Shown here: positions 8,572 through 16,085 of the stretch, piece by piece
How positions within the stretch are numbered: the stretch's first letter is position 1
Layout of the letters: each line of letters begins with the position of its first letter
Assembly: GCA_014163555.1 (NCBI GenBank)
Contig: JACJGO010000007.1
Location: forward strand, 171,404-235,403
From: Flavisolibacter longurius
GTDB taxonomy: Bacteria; Bacteroidota; Bacteroidia; Chitinophagales; Chitinophagaceae
Length of the DNA: 64,000 nt
Direction: 5' to 3'
Notes under the pieces: generated by a model
Told to the model about the DNA's origin: nothing
Seen by the model: only the letters and a program-made list of their open reading frames with translations
Database searches by the model: none
Made by a program: the position numbers and the translations under genes

Positions 8572-9600
8572 TTGAAAGTTTCTTACCGCACTTACAACCT
8601 GGCGTTTCGTTATCCCTTTACCATTTCAAAAGGAACCAAAACCCATCAGCCCACTTTTATTGTTGAACTGGAACACCTGGGGCATACCGGCTTTGGCGAA
8701 GCGCCGGCTATCACGTATTACAATATTCCGGTAGAAAAAATGGTGGAAGACCTGGAGCGAAAAAAACTCTTCACCGAAAAATTTGCCTTTACCGAACCGG
8801 AGCGCTACTGGCATTATCTGCATCATCTTTTCCCGAACAACCCCTTTCTGGTTTGTGCGCTGGATATTGCCGGCTGGGATCTTTTTGGCCAGATCTATGG
8901 TCAGCCCCTGCACCAATTGTGGCCAAAAGGAAGCAACACTAATACCATCACGGATTACACCATCGGCATCGATAGCATTGACAAAATGATAGCGAAGATG
9001 GTGGAAAAACCCTGGCCCGTTTACAAGATCAAGCTCGGAACCGATCGCGATATTGAAATCATTGAATCGCTTCGTAAGCACACCAATGCGGTCTTCCGCA
9101 TTGATGCCAATGCCGCCTGGAAAGCAGAAGATGCGTTGGTGAAAATTGATGCATTCAAAAGCCTTGGTGTCGAGTTTATCGAACAGCCGCTGGCCAAGGA
9201 TGACTGGCAAGGTATGAAGTGGCTTTTCCAAAAATCACCCTTGCCACTTTATGCCGATGAAAGCTGTGTAGCCGAAACGGATGTGGAGAAATGTTACGGC
9301 CACTTTCATGGCATCAATATCAAACTCACCAAATGCAGCGGCTTAACTCCAGCGCTGCGCATGATTGAAAAAGCAAGGAGTTTGGGCATGGGTGTGATGG
9401 TGGGCAGTATGAATGAATCCTCGATCGGTTCGGCCGCTATTGCACATTTGCAATCGCAGATCGACTACCTGGATGCAGACGGTCCTTTATTGCTGAAAGA
9501 AGATGTGGCAACTGGCTTAACCTTTCGCGATGACGGCAAAGTGATCACCTCCGCAGAACCCGGTTTGGGCATACAGTTTACAGACTTGTACGAAAAATAA
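8572..9600 (+). CDS. L-Ala-D/L-Glu (dipeptide) epimerase, enolase superfamily
   Basis: This 342-residue enolase-superfamily enzyme uses a TTG start; no ATG fits before the conserved N-terminus. The catalytic set is visible: KIK at 152-154, metal ligands D178 (in DANAAW), E204 (in FIEQPL) and D229 (in YADES), the second base K251 (in NIKLTK), and the C-terminal DAD at 301-303 that grips the dipeptide amino group. The expected reaction is epimerisation of L-Ala-D-Glu to L-Ala-L-Glu from murein peptides, so it belongs to cell-wall recycling. Substrate range in Bacteroidota homologues varies, so the exact dipeptide is inferred. murQ at the other end of the window is also a recycling gene. Confidence 0.88.
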   Translation: MKVSYRTYNLAFRYPFTISKGTKTHQPTFIVELEHLGHTGFGEAPAITYYNIPVEKMVEDLERKKLFTEKFAFTEPERYWHYLHHLFPNNPFLVCALDIAGWDLFGQIYGQPLHQLWPKGSNTNTITDYTIGIDSIDKMIAKMVEKPWPVYKIKLGTDRDIEIIESLRKHTNAVFRIDANAAWKAEDALVKIDAFKSLGVEFIEQPLAKDDWQGMKWLFQKSPLPLYADESCVAETDVEKCYGHFHGINIKLTKCSGLTPALRMIEKARSLGMGVMVGSMNESSIGSAAIAHLQSQIDYLDADGPLLLKEDVATGLTFRDDGKVITSAEPGLGIQFTDLYEK

Positions 9601-9649
9601 AAACGGTTTCCTTTCGTTGATGAAGGATTGTACAGGGATGCAAACAAAA

Positions 9650-9678
9650 TTGCATGCATCAGTTCGGCCTTAAATTTG
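9650..9678 (+). promoter_or_regulatory. promoter of the DUF6089 protein gene
   Basis: TTG at 9650-9652, an 18-nt spacer and TAAATTTG at 9671-9678 match the Bacteroidota -33/-7 pattern. The ATG follows at 9702. Confidence 0.65.
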
Positions 9679-9701
9679 TTAAGTAGAGCAAAACCGTCTT
9701 C

Positions 9702-10571
9702 ATGAAAAAATCCCTTTTCCTTACGGTTCTTTTTTTTTCACAGCTATGTATGGCGCAACGGTTTCATCTGGGTGTGTATGCCGGTGGCAGCAATTACCTG
9801 GGTGAGTTAAATGATAAGCTGTACAAAAATACCAAGCTGGCGGCGGGTGTATCCCTGAACTACGAACTATCCGACAGGGTTATGCTGCGGGGCGGTTTGA
9901 CTCTGGCAAAGGTAGAAGGGGCAGACCGTTACAGCGGTTCTGAAACCATCAAACAAATCCGTAATCTCAGCTTTCAATCTAACATTACCGAATTTTCGCT
10001 GCTGGGCGAACTAACAGCCTTCAATCTTTACAACATCCGGTGGTCGCCCTATGCATTTGCCGGCATCGCCGTTTATCATTTCAATCCTTTTATTACCGAT
10101 TCGGGGCAAAAGGTTTTTCTGCAACCCCTGGGTACAGAAGGGCAGGGGCTGTCGCAATATCCAGACCGCAAGCCGTATGCGTTAACGCAGTTTTCGATTC
10201 CCTTTGGTGGTGGCATCAAGTATAACATCAGCGATAATGTTCGCATTGGTCTGGAACTGGGTATGCGACGTCTGTTTACCGATTACCTGGATGACGTGAG
10301 CAAATCTTATGCGGATGAAAGCCTGCTGCTTGCAGCCCGGGGACCTGATGCGGTGAAATATGCTTACCGTGGCGATGAAGTTCCCGGCGAAACACAAGGT
10401 TACCCGGATGTAGGCTACCCGGCCAAAGATGCACAACGCGGAAATCCCAAAGCCAACGACTGGATGTATTTTACCGGCATTCACCTCACGTTCCGGTTGG
10501 GTGGTGGTTATGGTAAAACCAGTGCCAGCGGCGGCAAGAATGGATATGGCTGTCCAAAAGTGCCGATGTAA
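9702..10571 (+). CDS. DUF6089-type outer-membrane protein
   Basis: This 289-residue protein begins with a clear signal peptide (hydrophobic core then CMAQ), followed by a glycine- and aromatic-rich barrel. The N-terminal GVYAGGSNYLGELN and later FGGGIKYNISDNVRIGLELGMRRLFTDYLDDVS segments are the DUF6089 pattern seen widely in Bacteroidota. The C-terminus is unusual in continuing past the barrel with a Gly/Ser-rich tail. Its role is unknown; members are predicted small outer-membrane barrels. A good promoter lies upstream, and the next gene has its own promoter, so it is probably monocistronic. Confidence 0.8.
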   Translation: MKKSLFLTVLFFSQLCMAQRFHLGVYAGGSNYLGELNDKLYKNTKLAAGVSLNYELSDRVMLRGGLTLAKVEGADRYSGSETIKQIRNLSFQSNITEFSLLGELTAFNLYNIRWSPYAFAGIAVYHFNPFITDSGQKVFLQPLGTEGQGLSQYPDRKPYALTQFSIPFGGGIKYNISDNVRIGLELGMRRLFTDYLDDVSKSYADESLLLAARGPDAVKYAYRGDEVPGETQGYPDVGYPAKDAQRGNPKANDWMYFTGIHLTFRLGGGYGKTSASGGKNGYGCPKVPM

Positions 10572-10576
10572 ACATT

Positions 10577-10604
10577 TTGCTAACGCTGTGTGTTACTACT
10601 TTTG
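10577..10604 (+). promoter_or_regulatory. promoter of the UbiD-family gene
   Basis: TTG at 10577-10579, a 17-nt spacer and TACTTTTG at 10597-10604 fit the consensus. The ATG at 10614 is only 9 nt after the -7 element, so the leader would be a few bases at most. Confidence 0.7.
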
Positions 10605-10613
10605 CAACTACAC

Positions 10614-12545
10614 ATGGCATACAAAAATCAGCAGCAGTTTATTGACCTTCTGGAACGGGAAGGCGAACTGGTACGAATCAAAGAATACGTCAATCCTCAC
10701 CTCGAAATTTCGGAGATCACAGACCGCATCAGCAAAATGCCGGGTGGCGGCAAGGCTTTGTTGTTTGAAAACACAGGCTATGCTTACCCAGTGCTGATGA
10801 ATGCCTATGGCAGCGAACGCAGGGTGTGCCTTGCCCTTGGTGTGAATCACCTGGATGATGTGGCCAAACAGATCGAAGCGCTTTTTCACCAATTGTCTTC
10901 GCCCAAAGAAGGCATTGTTGATAAACTCAAGATGCTGCCCATGTTGGGACAGTTTGCTTCCTGGATGCCGAAAGTGCGCAGCGGTCGCGGCGAATGCCAG
11001 GAAGTGGTACTGCAGGGAGCAGATGCCGATATCACAAAACTGCCTGTGATTACCTGCTGGCCAAAAGATGGCGGACCGTTTGTCACCCTGCCGGTGATCC
11101 ACACCAAAGATCCCAATACGGCAGCCCGCAATGTGGGCATGTACCGGATGCAGGTGTTTGGTCCGCAACTAACGGGCATGCACTGGCATAAACACAAAGT
11201 ATCGGCAAAGCATTTCAATGAATACAAAAAGCTGGGCAAAAAAATGTCGGTGGCAGTTGCCCTGGGTGGCGATCCGGCTTATGCCTATTCGGCAACAGCT
11301 CCCTTGCCCGAAAATGTGGATGAATACATGCTGGCCGGTTTTCTTCGCAAGAAAAAAGTGGAACTGGTAAAATGCATCACGCAACCCGATATTGAAGTGC
11401 CGACCGATGCTGATTTTGTCATTGAAGGTTACGTGGATCCGTCGGATGAACTCATCTGGGAAGGACCGTTTGGTGATCATACGGGATATTATTCCCTTCC
11501 CGACTGGTACCCGCGTTTTCATATCACCTGCATCACGCACAAAAAGAATCCAGTCTATCCAGCCACCATCGTTGGTATTCCACCGCAGGAAGATGCCTGG
11601 CTAATCAAAGCTTCGGAACGCATTTTCCTGGCGCCAATGAAAATGACCATGGTGCCCGAGATTCTTGATATGGATATGCCGGTGGAAGGCGTGGCGCACA
11701 ATCTTGTGATTGCGCAAATCCGTAAAGATTATGCAGGGCAGGGGCAGAAAGTAATGAATGCCATGTGGGGTGCCGGGCAGATGATGTTCAACAAAATTTT
11801 GGTGATTGCCGATGAAGGCGTGAAGATCCAGGATTATAAAACGCTGACGAAATATGTGCTAAAAAACATGAACCCCGCCACCGATATTTATATCACGCAG
11901 GGCCCGATGGATGTGCTGGACCACAGTTGCAGCAAGCTGGGTTTTGGCGGCAAAATGTGTATTGACGGAACCGCAAAGTATGATGAGGAAGTCGATGATA
12001 GTTTGCAGTTGACCGTGCAAAGTTCTGCTTCTGCGATTGCAGATGCGTTGTCGGCATTTGAAGAGATCAAAAAAGTAAACACCTCGCTGCTGGAGGATGG
12101 AATGCCGATCCTGCTTCTTTCCGTAGAAAAATCCAGGAAGGGGCATGTGCGGGAACTCCACCAAAAAGTTTGCGAACGGGAAGAACTGGAAAGCATCAAA
12201 CTGGTACTGTATGTAGAACACACGGTAGATGCCATGGATCTGCCGGTTGCGCTTTGGCGGTTTTGCAACAACCTCGATTCAAAGCGGGATGCAATTCCGG
12301 TTCAGCGTCCTTCAAAACGGGAACCGGAAAAATCGTTCGCCTGCATGGGACTGGATGGAACCATCAAGACAAAAGAGTTTGACAATTTCCAGCGCGACTG
12401 GCCAAACATCATTGTCATGGATGATGCTACGATAGAAGCTGTCGATGAAAAATGGAGTCGCCTTGGGTTAGGTGAATTCCTCCCTTCTCCCTCGCTCAAA
12501 TTCAAAAACCAGATCTACGGCGAAGAAGCCGTGGTAGCAGGGTAA
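10614..12545 (+). CDS. UbiD-family decarboxylase (prenylated-FMN dependent)
   Basis: About 643 residues, the long form common in Bacteroidota and annotated there as menaquinone-type UbiD decarboxylase. The WEGPFGDHTGYYSLPDWYP segment carries the glutamates and surrounding residues of the prFMN active site, and IPPQEDAW is a further conserved block. Reversible decarboxylation of an aromatic or alpha,beta-unsaturated acid is expected, and quinone biosynthesis is the likely but unproved pathway. No ubiX flavin prenyltransferase is in this window. The start at 10614 is set by the promoter at 10577-10604; an upstream in-frame start at 10590 would lie inside that promoter. Confidence 0.85.
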   Translation: MAYKNQQQFIDLLEREGELVRIKEYVNPHLEISEITDRISKMPGGGKALLFENTGYAYPVLMNAYGSERRVCLALGVNHLDDVAKQIEALFHQLSSPKEGIVDKLKMLPMLGQFASWMPKVRSGRGECQEVVLQGADADITKLPVITCWPKDGGPFVTLPVIHTKDPNTAARNVGMYRMQVFGPQLTGMHWHKHKVSAKHFNEYKKLGKKMSVAVALGGDPAYAYSATAPLPENVDEYMLAGFLRKKKVELVKCITQPDIEVPTDADFVIEGYVDPSDELIWEGPFGDHTGYYSLPDWYPRFHITCITHKKNPVYPATIVGIPPQEDAWLIKASERIFLAPMKMTMVPEILDMDMPVEGVAHNLVIAQIRKDYAGQGQKVMNAMWGAGQMMFNKILVIADEGVKIQDYKTLTKYVLKNMNPATDIYITQGPMDVLDHSCSKLGFGGKMCIDGTAKYDEEVDDSLQLTVQSSASAIADALSAFEEIKKVNTSLLEDGMPILLLSVEKSRKGHVRELHQKVCEREELESIKLVLYVEHTVDAMDLPVALWRFCNNLDSKRDAIPVQRPSKREPEKSFACMGLDGTIKTKEFDNFQRDWPNIIVMDDATIEAVDEKWSRLGLGEFLPSPSLKFKNQIYGEEAVVAG

Positions 12546-12551
12546 AATTTC

Positions 12552-12640
12552 AAGTTCATTGCTCATAGTTAAAAGTTCAAAGTCAGAAAGGTTAGTTTCG
12601 GCTTTGAACTTTTGACTTTATACTTCAGACTTAAAACTTA
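12552..12640. repeat. heptad-word inverted repeat (element C)
   Basis: A perfect 12-bp inverted repeat, AAAAGTTCAAAG at 12571-12582 and CTTTGAACTTTT at 12602-12613, lies in arms with strict 7-nt phasing. The right arm reads TTTGAAC, TTTTGAC, TTTATAC, TTCAGAC, TTAAAAC in a row. It sits between two convergent genes and overlaps the last codons of the cupin gene. It may end transcription from both sides. Confidence 0.8.
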
Positions 12641-12954
12641 TAATCCTCTCTTTCCGGATGAAAAACATCCAGCAACTGGCAATCGGTGATGGCCCGTCCT
12701 CCATGAATTACATGCGGTGGAATTACCGCCACAATACCGGGCGTCAGTACCCGGGTTTCTCCATCAACAGTTAATTCAAATTCGCCACTGAGTACATGGG
12801 CTACCTGCTCGTGCAGGTGTGAATGCATTGGCATGTTATGACCGGCTTCCACCGCCCAGTACATAAAGGTCATGGTAACGGTATGAATGGTGCGGCCGTG
12901 GTATCCTTTTATAATCTCTTTGGAAGGAAGTGTATCCGTTTCAATAAATGGCAT
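12631..12954 (-). CDS. small cupin-domain protein
   Basis: This ~107-residue protein is a single cupin barrel. HSHLHEQ followed by a glutamate-containing GEFELTVDG strand forms cupin motif 1, and PPHVIHGG forms motif 2, giving the usual His/His/Glu/His metal site. Such stand-alone cupins are metal-dependent isomerases, dioxygenases or sugar/ligand-binding proteins; the activity cannot be read from sequence. I take the ATG at 12954, because the upstream in-frame ATG adds residues with no cupin character. The gene is convergent with the UbiD gene, and its 3' end merges with element C. Confidence 0.8.
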   Translation of the reverse strand: MPFIETDTLPSKEIIKGYHGRTIHTVTMTFMYWAVEAGHNMPMHSHLHEQVAHVLSGEFELTVDGETRVLTPGIVAVIPPHVIHGGRAITDCQLLDVFHPEREDYKF

Positions 12955-13030
12955 AGTACAAAATAAATGGTTTGCCGAAAGCGCCAATGGATTGTGCCAT
13001 TTTTTTTACATTTAACATGAATAATAAACC

Positions 13031-13489
13031 ATGCAACAAACCTTTGTTTTTTCTTATGGTAAACTGGTGCTTGAGAACGGAATTTTGTATATCCGTAAAT
13101 CAAAGCCGTCCCTCACTGTAAGCCAAACACTAAATGCTTTTTTGCCAGTTATTTTTGCTGCTCGTTTTGTTTTTTACCTTCTGGAAGACCCTTCCCCAAA
13201 AAGAAATGTTGGCGTTGTACTCTTTGGTTGCCTTGTAGTATTACATGTACTCCTCAACAGTGGCGAACTATATAAATTTTTATTCAAACGCAGTTTTCGT
13301 AAGCGGATTCCTTTGCATAAAATAACAGCGACCAGAACCGAAGAGGATCCGAACGAACTGGAGCTTCATCTTTACCTGAAACTGCAATCAGGAAGAGAAC
13401 GAAAGATCACGTTTCGAAAACTGGAGAATCAGCACGAAGCATTCGTGCTGGCACTTTCGGAGTATCTTTCCGTTCCTAAAACAGCCTGA
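13031..13489 (+). CDS. unknown protein with two central membrane helices
   Basis: 152 residues. Two hydrophobic segments sit near residues 38-50 and 60-76, followed by a basic stretch (KFLFKRSFRKR) and a soluble beta-rich C-terminus (ELELHLYLKLQSGRERKITF). The layout resembles small membrane-anchored PH-like proteins, but I do not recognise a family. The stop TGA is followed directly by the TTG start of the ATP-grasp gene, so the two are almost surely translated from one message. Confidence 0.6.
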   Translation: MQQTFVFSYGKLVLENGILYIRKSKPSLTVSQTLNAFLPVIFAARFVFYLLEDPSPKRNVGVVLFGCLVVLHVLLNSGELYKFLFKRSFRKRIPLHKITATRTEEDPNELELHLYLKLQSGRERKITFRKLENQHEAFVLALSEYLSVPKTA

Positions 13490-14527
13490 TTGAAACCCAA
13501 CGTGCATGTTCTGATGACCGGTGCCGGAGCCCCAGGTGCAGCCGGTATCATCAAATGTCTTTTACAGGATGCGTCCATTCGCTTAACCATAGCCGATGCG
13601 GACGCAAATGCTGTTGGCAAGCATCTGCACCAGCCGTATTTTACCATCCCCAAAGCGGAAGATCCTTCCTTTGCAGACGCGATACTGGACTTGTGTGTAA
13701 AGGAGAAAGTGGACCTCCTCTTGCCGCTTGTAACGAATGAATTGTTCCCGCTTTCCCAACACAAAGGCCGGTTTGAAAACGCAGGCATCCGCGTATTGGT
13801 TTCTTCCTACGATGCGATCCGGATTGCCAACAATAAGGGGGACTGTTTTCGTTTTTTAAACGAGGCGGGTATTCCTGTTCCCCAATTTTTTGTCGCCAAC
13901 AATACGGAGGAATTCATTCACGCCGCATTCGAGTTAGGGCATCCGCAAAGGCCATTTTGCTTCAAGCCAACCGTAGCCAACGGAAGCCGCGGTTTCCGCA
14001 TTGTGTGGGACAGCATCAACGAAGCAGAACAACTGTTTGACCACAAGCCATACCATACCAGTATTACGTATACGCATGCCGTTAAGATCTTATCCTCGCA
14101 ACCCTTTCCGCCGCTTGTGGTAACCGAATATCTTCCGGGTGATGAATACTCGGTGGATTGTGTAGCGGAGCATGGCAATGCCTTATTGGTTGTTCCGCGT
14201 CTCCGGCAAAAAATGATCAATGGCATTAGTGTGCAGGGGCGGTTTGAAAACGACACTGCTATTATCGAATATTGCGCCCAAATCATTAAAGCCATCGGCC
14301 TGCATGGCAATATTGGTATCCAGGTAAAGCGCAATGCAGAAGGAAAACCCTTGTTGCTGGAGATCAATCCCCGTGTGCAAGGAACGATCGTGGCGGCGCT
14401 GGGCGCTGGGGTGAACCTACCGCTGCTAGCCGTACAAAACGAAATGGGGATGCCGCTAACGGAAGAGAGAATGACGGTCAAATGGGGGGTAGCCTTTTCC
14501 CGCTATTGGACAGAAGTTTTTTATTGA
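13490..14527 (+). CDS. ATP-grasp domain carboxylate-amine ligase-like protein
   Basis: 345 residues with carbamoyl-phosphate-synthase-like ATP-grasp architecture. An N-terminal Rossmann-type preATP-grasp (VLMTGAGAPGAAGI) is followed by a DLLLPLVTNE segment, a nucleotide-binding GFRIVWD region and the metal-binding LLEINPRVQGT, which has the Glu and Asn expected for two Mg ions. It would form an amide or peptide-like bond through an acylphosphate, with unknown substrates. The TTG start directly follows the previous stop. An internal ATG at 13514 would cut the first beta strand. Linkage to a small membrane protein suggests a shared, uncharacterised job. Confidence 0.78.
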   Translation: MKPNVHVLMTGAGAPGAAGIIKCLLQDASIRLTIADADANAVGKHLHQPYFTIPKAEDPSFADAILDLCVKEKVDLLLPLVTNELFPLSQHKGRFENAGIRVLVSSYDAIRIANNKGDCFRFLNEAGIPVPQFFVANNTEEFIHAAFELGHPQRPFCFKPTVANGSRGFRIVWDSINEAEQLFDHKPYHTSITYTHAVKILSSQPFPPLVVTEYLPGDEYSVDCVAEHGNALLVVPRLRQKMINGISVQGRFENDTAIIEYCAQIIKAIGLHGNIGIQVKRNAEGKPLLLEINPRVQGTIVAALGAGVNLPLLAVQNEMGMPLTEERMTVKWGVAFSRYWTEVFY

Positions 14528-14585
14528 TCCTGTTAAAAAGGGGGCAGTTGCTCCGCTTCTGCGGTTTCTTCAGTATTTTGCCTGT

Positions 14586-15518
14586 ATGAAAAAATGTTTG
14601 TGGTTGACGGCCCTGGTACTCTGTGCCGGCCTGGTGGTAAACGGACAAAAACAAAAATCTTCCGCGAAAGCTTCGCAAAGCAATACCCTGTTGTGGCGTA
14701 TCAGCGGCAAAGACCTGCAACGGCCTTCCTATCTTTTTGGTACCATGCACATGTTGTGTGCCGATGATATTGAACTAAGCGACAGCCTGCGGTCGGCCAT
14801 CAAAACAGCCGACAATGTGTATCTCGAGCTGGACCTGGAAAACCTGTTTGAAATGATGGGTGCCATGCAGCAAATGGGCATGCGCAACGATACCACACTA
14901 GCCGATCTGCTGACGAAAGAAGAATACAGCCGCGTCAAAAAACATTTTGAAGAAAAAGGTTCAATGCTTCCTTTTGCTATGCTGGAGAAATACAAGCCCC
15001 TGCTGACAGCCTCCATGCTGGCGGAGCAACAGGTGAGTTCCTGTGATCATGTGATTTCCATGGAGCAACTGATCATGAAGGAAGCCAAACGGAGTCGGGT
15101 TGACATCAAAGGGCTGGAAACGATGAATTTTCAATTGGGCATTTTTGATAAGATCCCTTACCAGCTACAAGCAAAGCAATTGCACAAAATGATTGTGCAA
15201 TCGGCCGACACTAAAAACGACAGCAGCATGAAAATGCTCACCGATGCTTACCGCAAACAACAACTGGAAAAGCTGGAAGAAATTACCATGCAGGAAGACA
15301 TGGGCATTCAAAATTTTACCGACCTGCTCCTGTACAGCCGCAACATTGCCTGGGCTGATAAACTGCAAAATCTCATGAAGGATAAAGCCCTGGTGGTAGC
15401 TGTCGGCGCCGGTCATTTACCCGGGAAAAAAGGTGTGATCAACCTGCTGCGCCTGAAAGGCTATAAAGTGGAGCCTGTAAAAAACGAGATGATACGGAAG
15501 ATGGTGAAAGAAATATAG
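14586..15518 (+). CDS. TraB/GumN family protein, secreted
   Basis: 310 residues with a signal peptide (LTALVLCAGLVVNGQ). The mature protein opens with the family hallmark YLFGTMHML, in which the histidine is conserved, and ends with the paired motif VGAGHLPGKKG. Between them lie mostly helices. TraB/GumN proteins are related to TIKI-type metalloproteases and are often predicted periplasmic hydrolases, but bacterial substrates are not established. The gene is alone on this strand and converges on ndk across a palindromic element. Confidence 0.85.
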   Translation: MKKCLWLTALVLCAGLVVNGQKQKSSAKASQSNTLLWRISGKDLQRPSYLFGTMHMLCADDIELSDSLRSAIKTADNVYLELDLENLFEMMGAMQQMGMRNDTTLADLLTKEEYSRVKKHFEEKGSMLPFAMLEKYKPLLTASMLAEQQVSSCDHVISMEQLIMKEAKRSRVDIKGLETMNFQLGIFDKIPYQLQAKQLHKMIVQSADTKNDSSMKMLTDAYRKQQLEKLEEITMQEDMGIQNFTDLLLYSRNIAWADKLQNLMKDKALVVAVGAGHLPGKKGVINLLRLKGYKVEPVKNEMIRKMVKEI

Positions 15519-15601
15519 TTATTGGTTATTGAGTTATTAAGTTATTCAACATATTGCTGTCATTAATAACCCAATAACCCAATAACTTAATAACTGTTAT
15601 T
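15517..15601. repeat. octad-word inverted repeat (element D)
   Basis: A perfect 14-bp inverted repeat, GTTATTAAGTTATT at 15533-15546 and AATAACTTAATAAC at 15581-15594, lies within longer arms. The left arm repeats GTTAT every 7-8 nt and the right arm repeats AATAACNN every 8 nt. It lies between the convergent TraB and ndk genes and touches both stop codons, so it may act as a two-way terminator. Confidence 0.8.
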
Positions 15602-16016
15602 AGAATTGCTCCAGCCCGCTGAAGAAAAAGTCGCCTTCGATCTTTGCGTTTTCGTCGCTGTCGCTGCCATGTACAGCATTTTCGCCAACGGAAGTAGCAA
15701 ACATTTTACGAATGGTTCCTTCGTCTGCTTTGGAAGGATCTGTGGCACCAATCAGGGTTCTGAAATCTGCGACGGCATTGTCTTTTTCCAGGATTGCCGC
15801 AATGATAGCACCACTGCTCATGAATTCTGTCAGCTCGCCATAGAAAGGTCTTTCCTTATGCACAGCATAAAACTCGGCGGCTTTTTCTGTGGAAAGTTTG
15901 GTTTGCTTTAAAGCCACCACACGAAAACCTGCTTTAATGATCTTATCCAGGATAGCACCGGCATGACCGTTCCGCATGGCATCGGGTTTTATCATCGTAA
16001 ATGTTCTGTTGCTCAT
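15600..16016 (-). CDS. ndk: nucleoside-diphosphate kinase
   Basis: 138 residues, the normal length. K10 in MIKPDA and the active-site histidine H116 in [10 protein letters not shown] are both present, as is the RPFYGEL stretch. It moves the gamma phosphate from ATP to other NDPs through a phosphohistidine. The minus-strand -7 element TATTTTTG (16034-16041) lies 17 nt before the ATG. It ends in the palindromic element D. Confidence 0.97.
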   Translation of the reverse strand: MSNRTFTMIKPDAMRNGHAGAILDKIIKAGFRVVALKQTKLSTEKAAEFYAVHKERPFYGELTEFMSSGAIIAAILEKDNAVADFRTLIGATDPSKADEGTIRKMFATSVGENAVHGSDSDENAKIEGDFFFSGLEQF

Positions 16017-16033
16017 GTTTTCAAATTTGGGCG

Positions 16034-16041
16034 CAAAAATA
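16034..16041 (-). promoter_or_regulatory. -7 promoter element of ndk
   Basis: The minus strand reads TATTTTTG, ending 17 nt before the ndk ATG. No TTG lies at normal -33 spacing, so only the -7 part is supported. Confidence 0.5.
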
Positions 16042-16085
16042 GGGGATTTGCAAAAGGTGATAAAGAAGCCCGGGTTGCGGAATCC

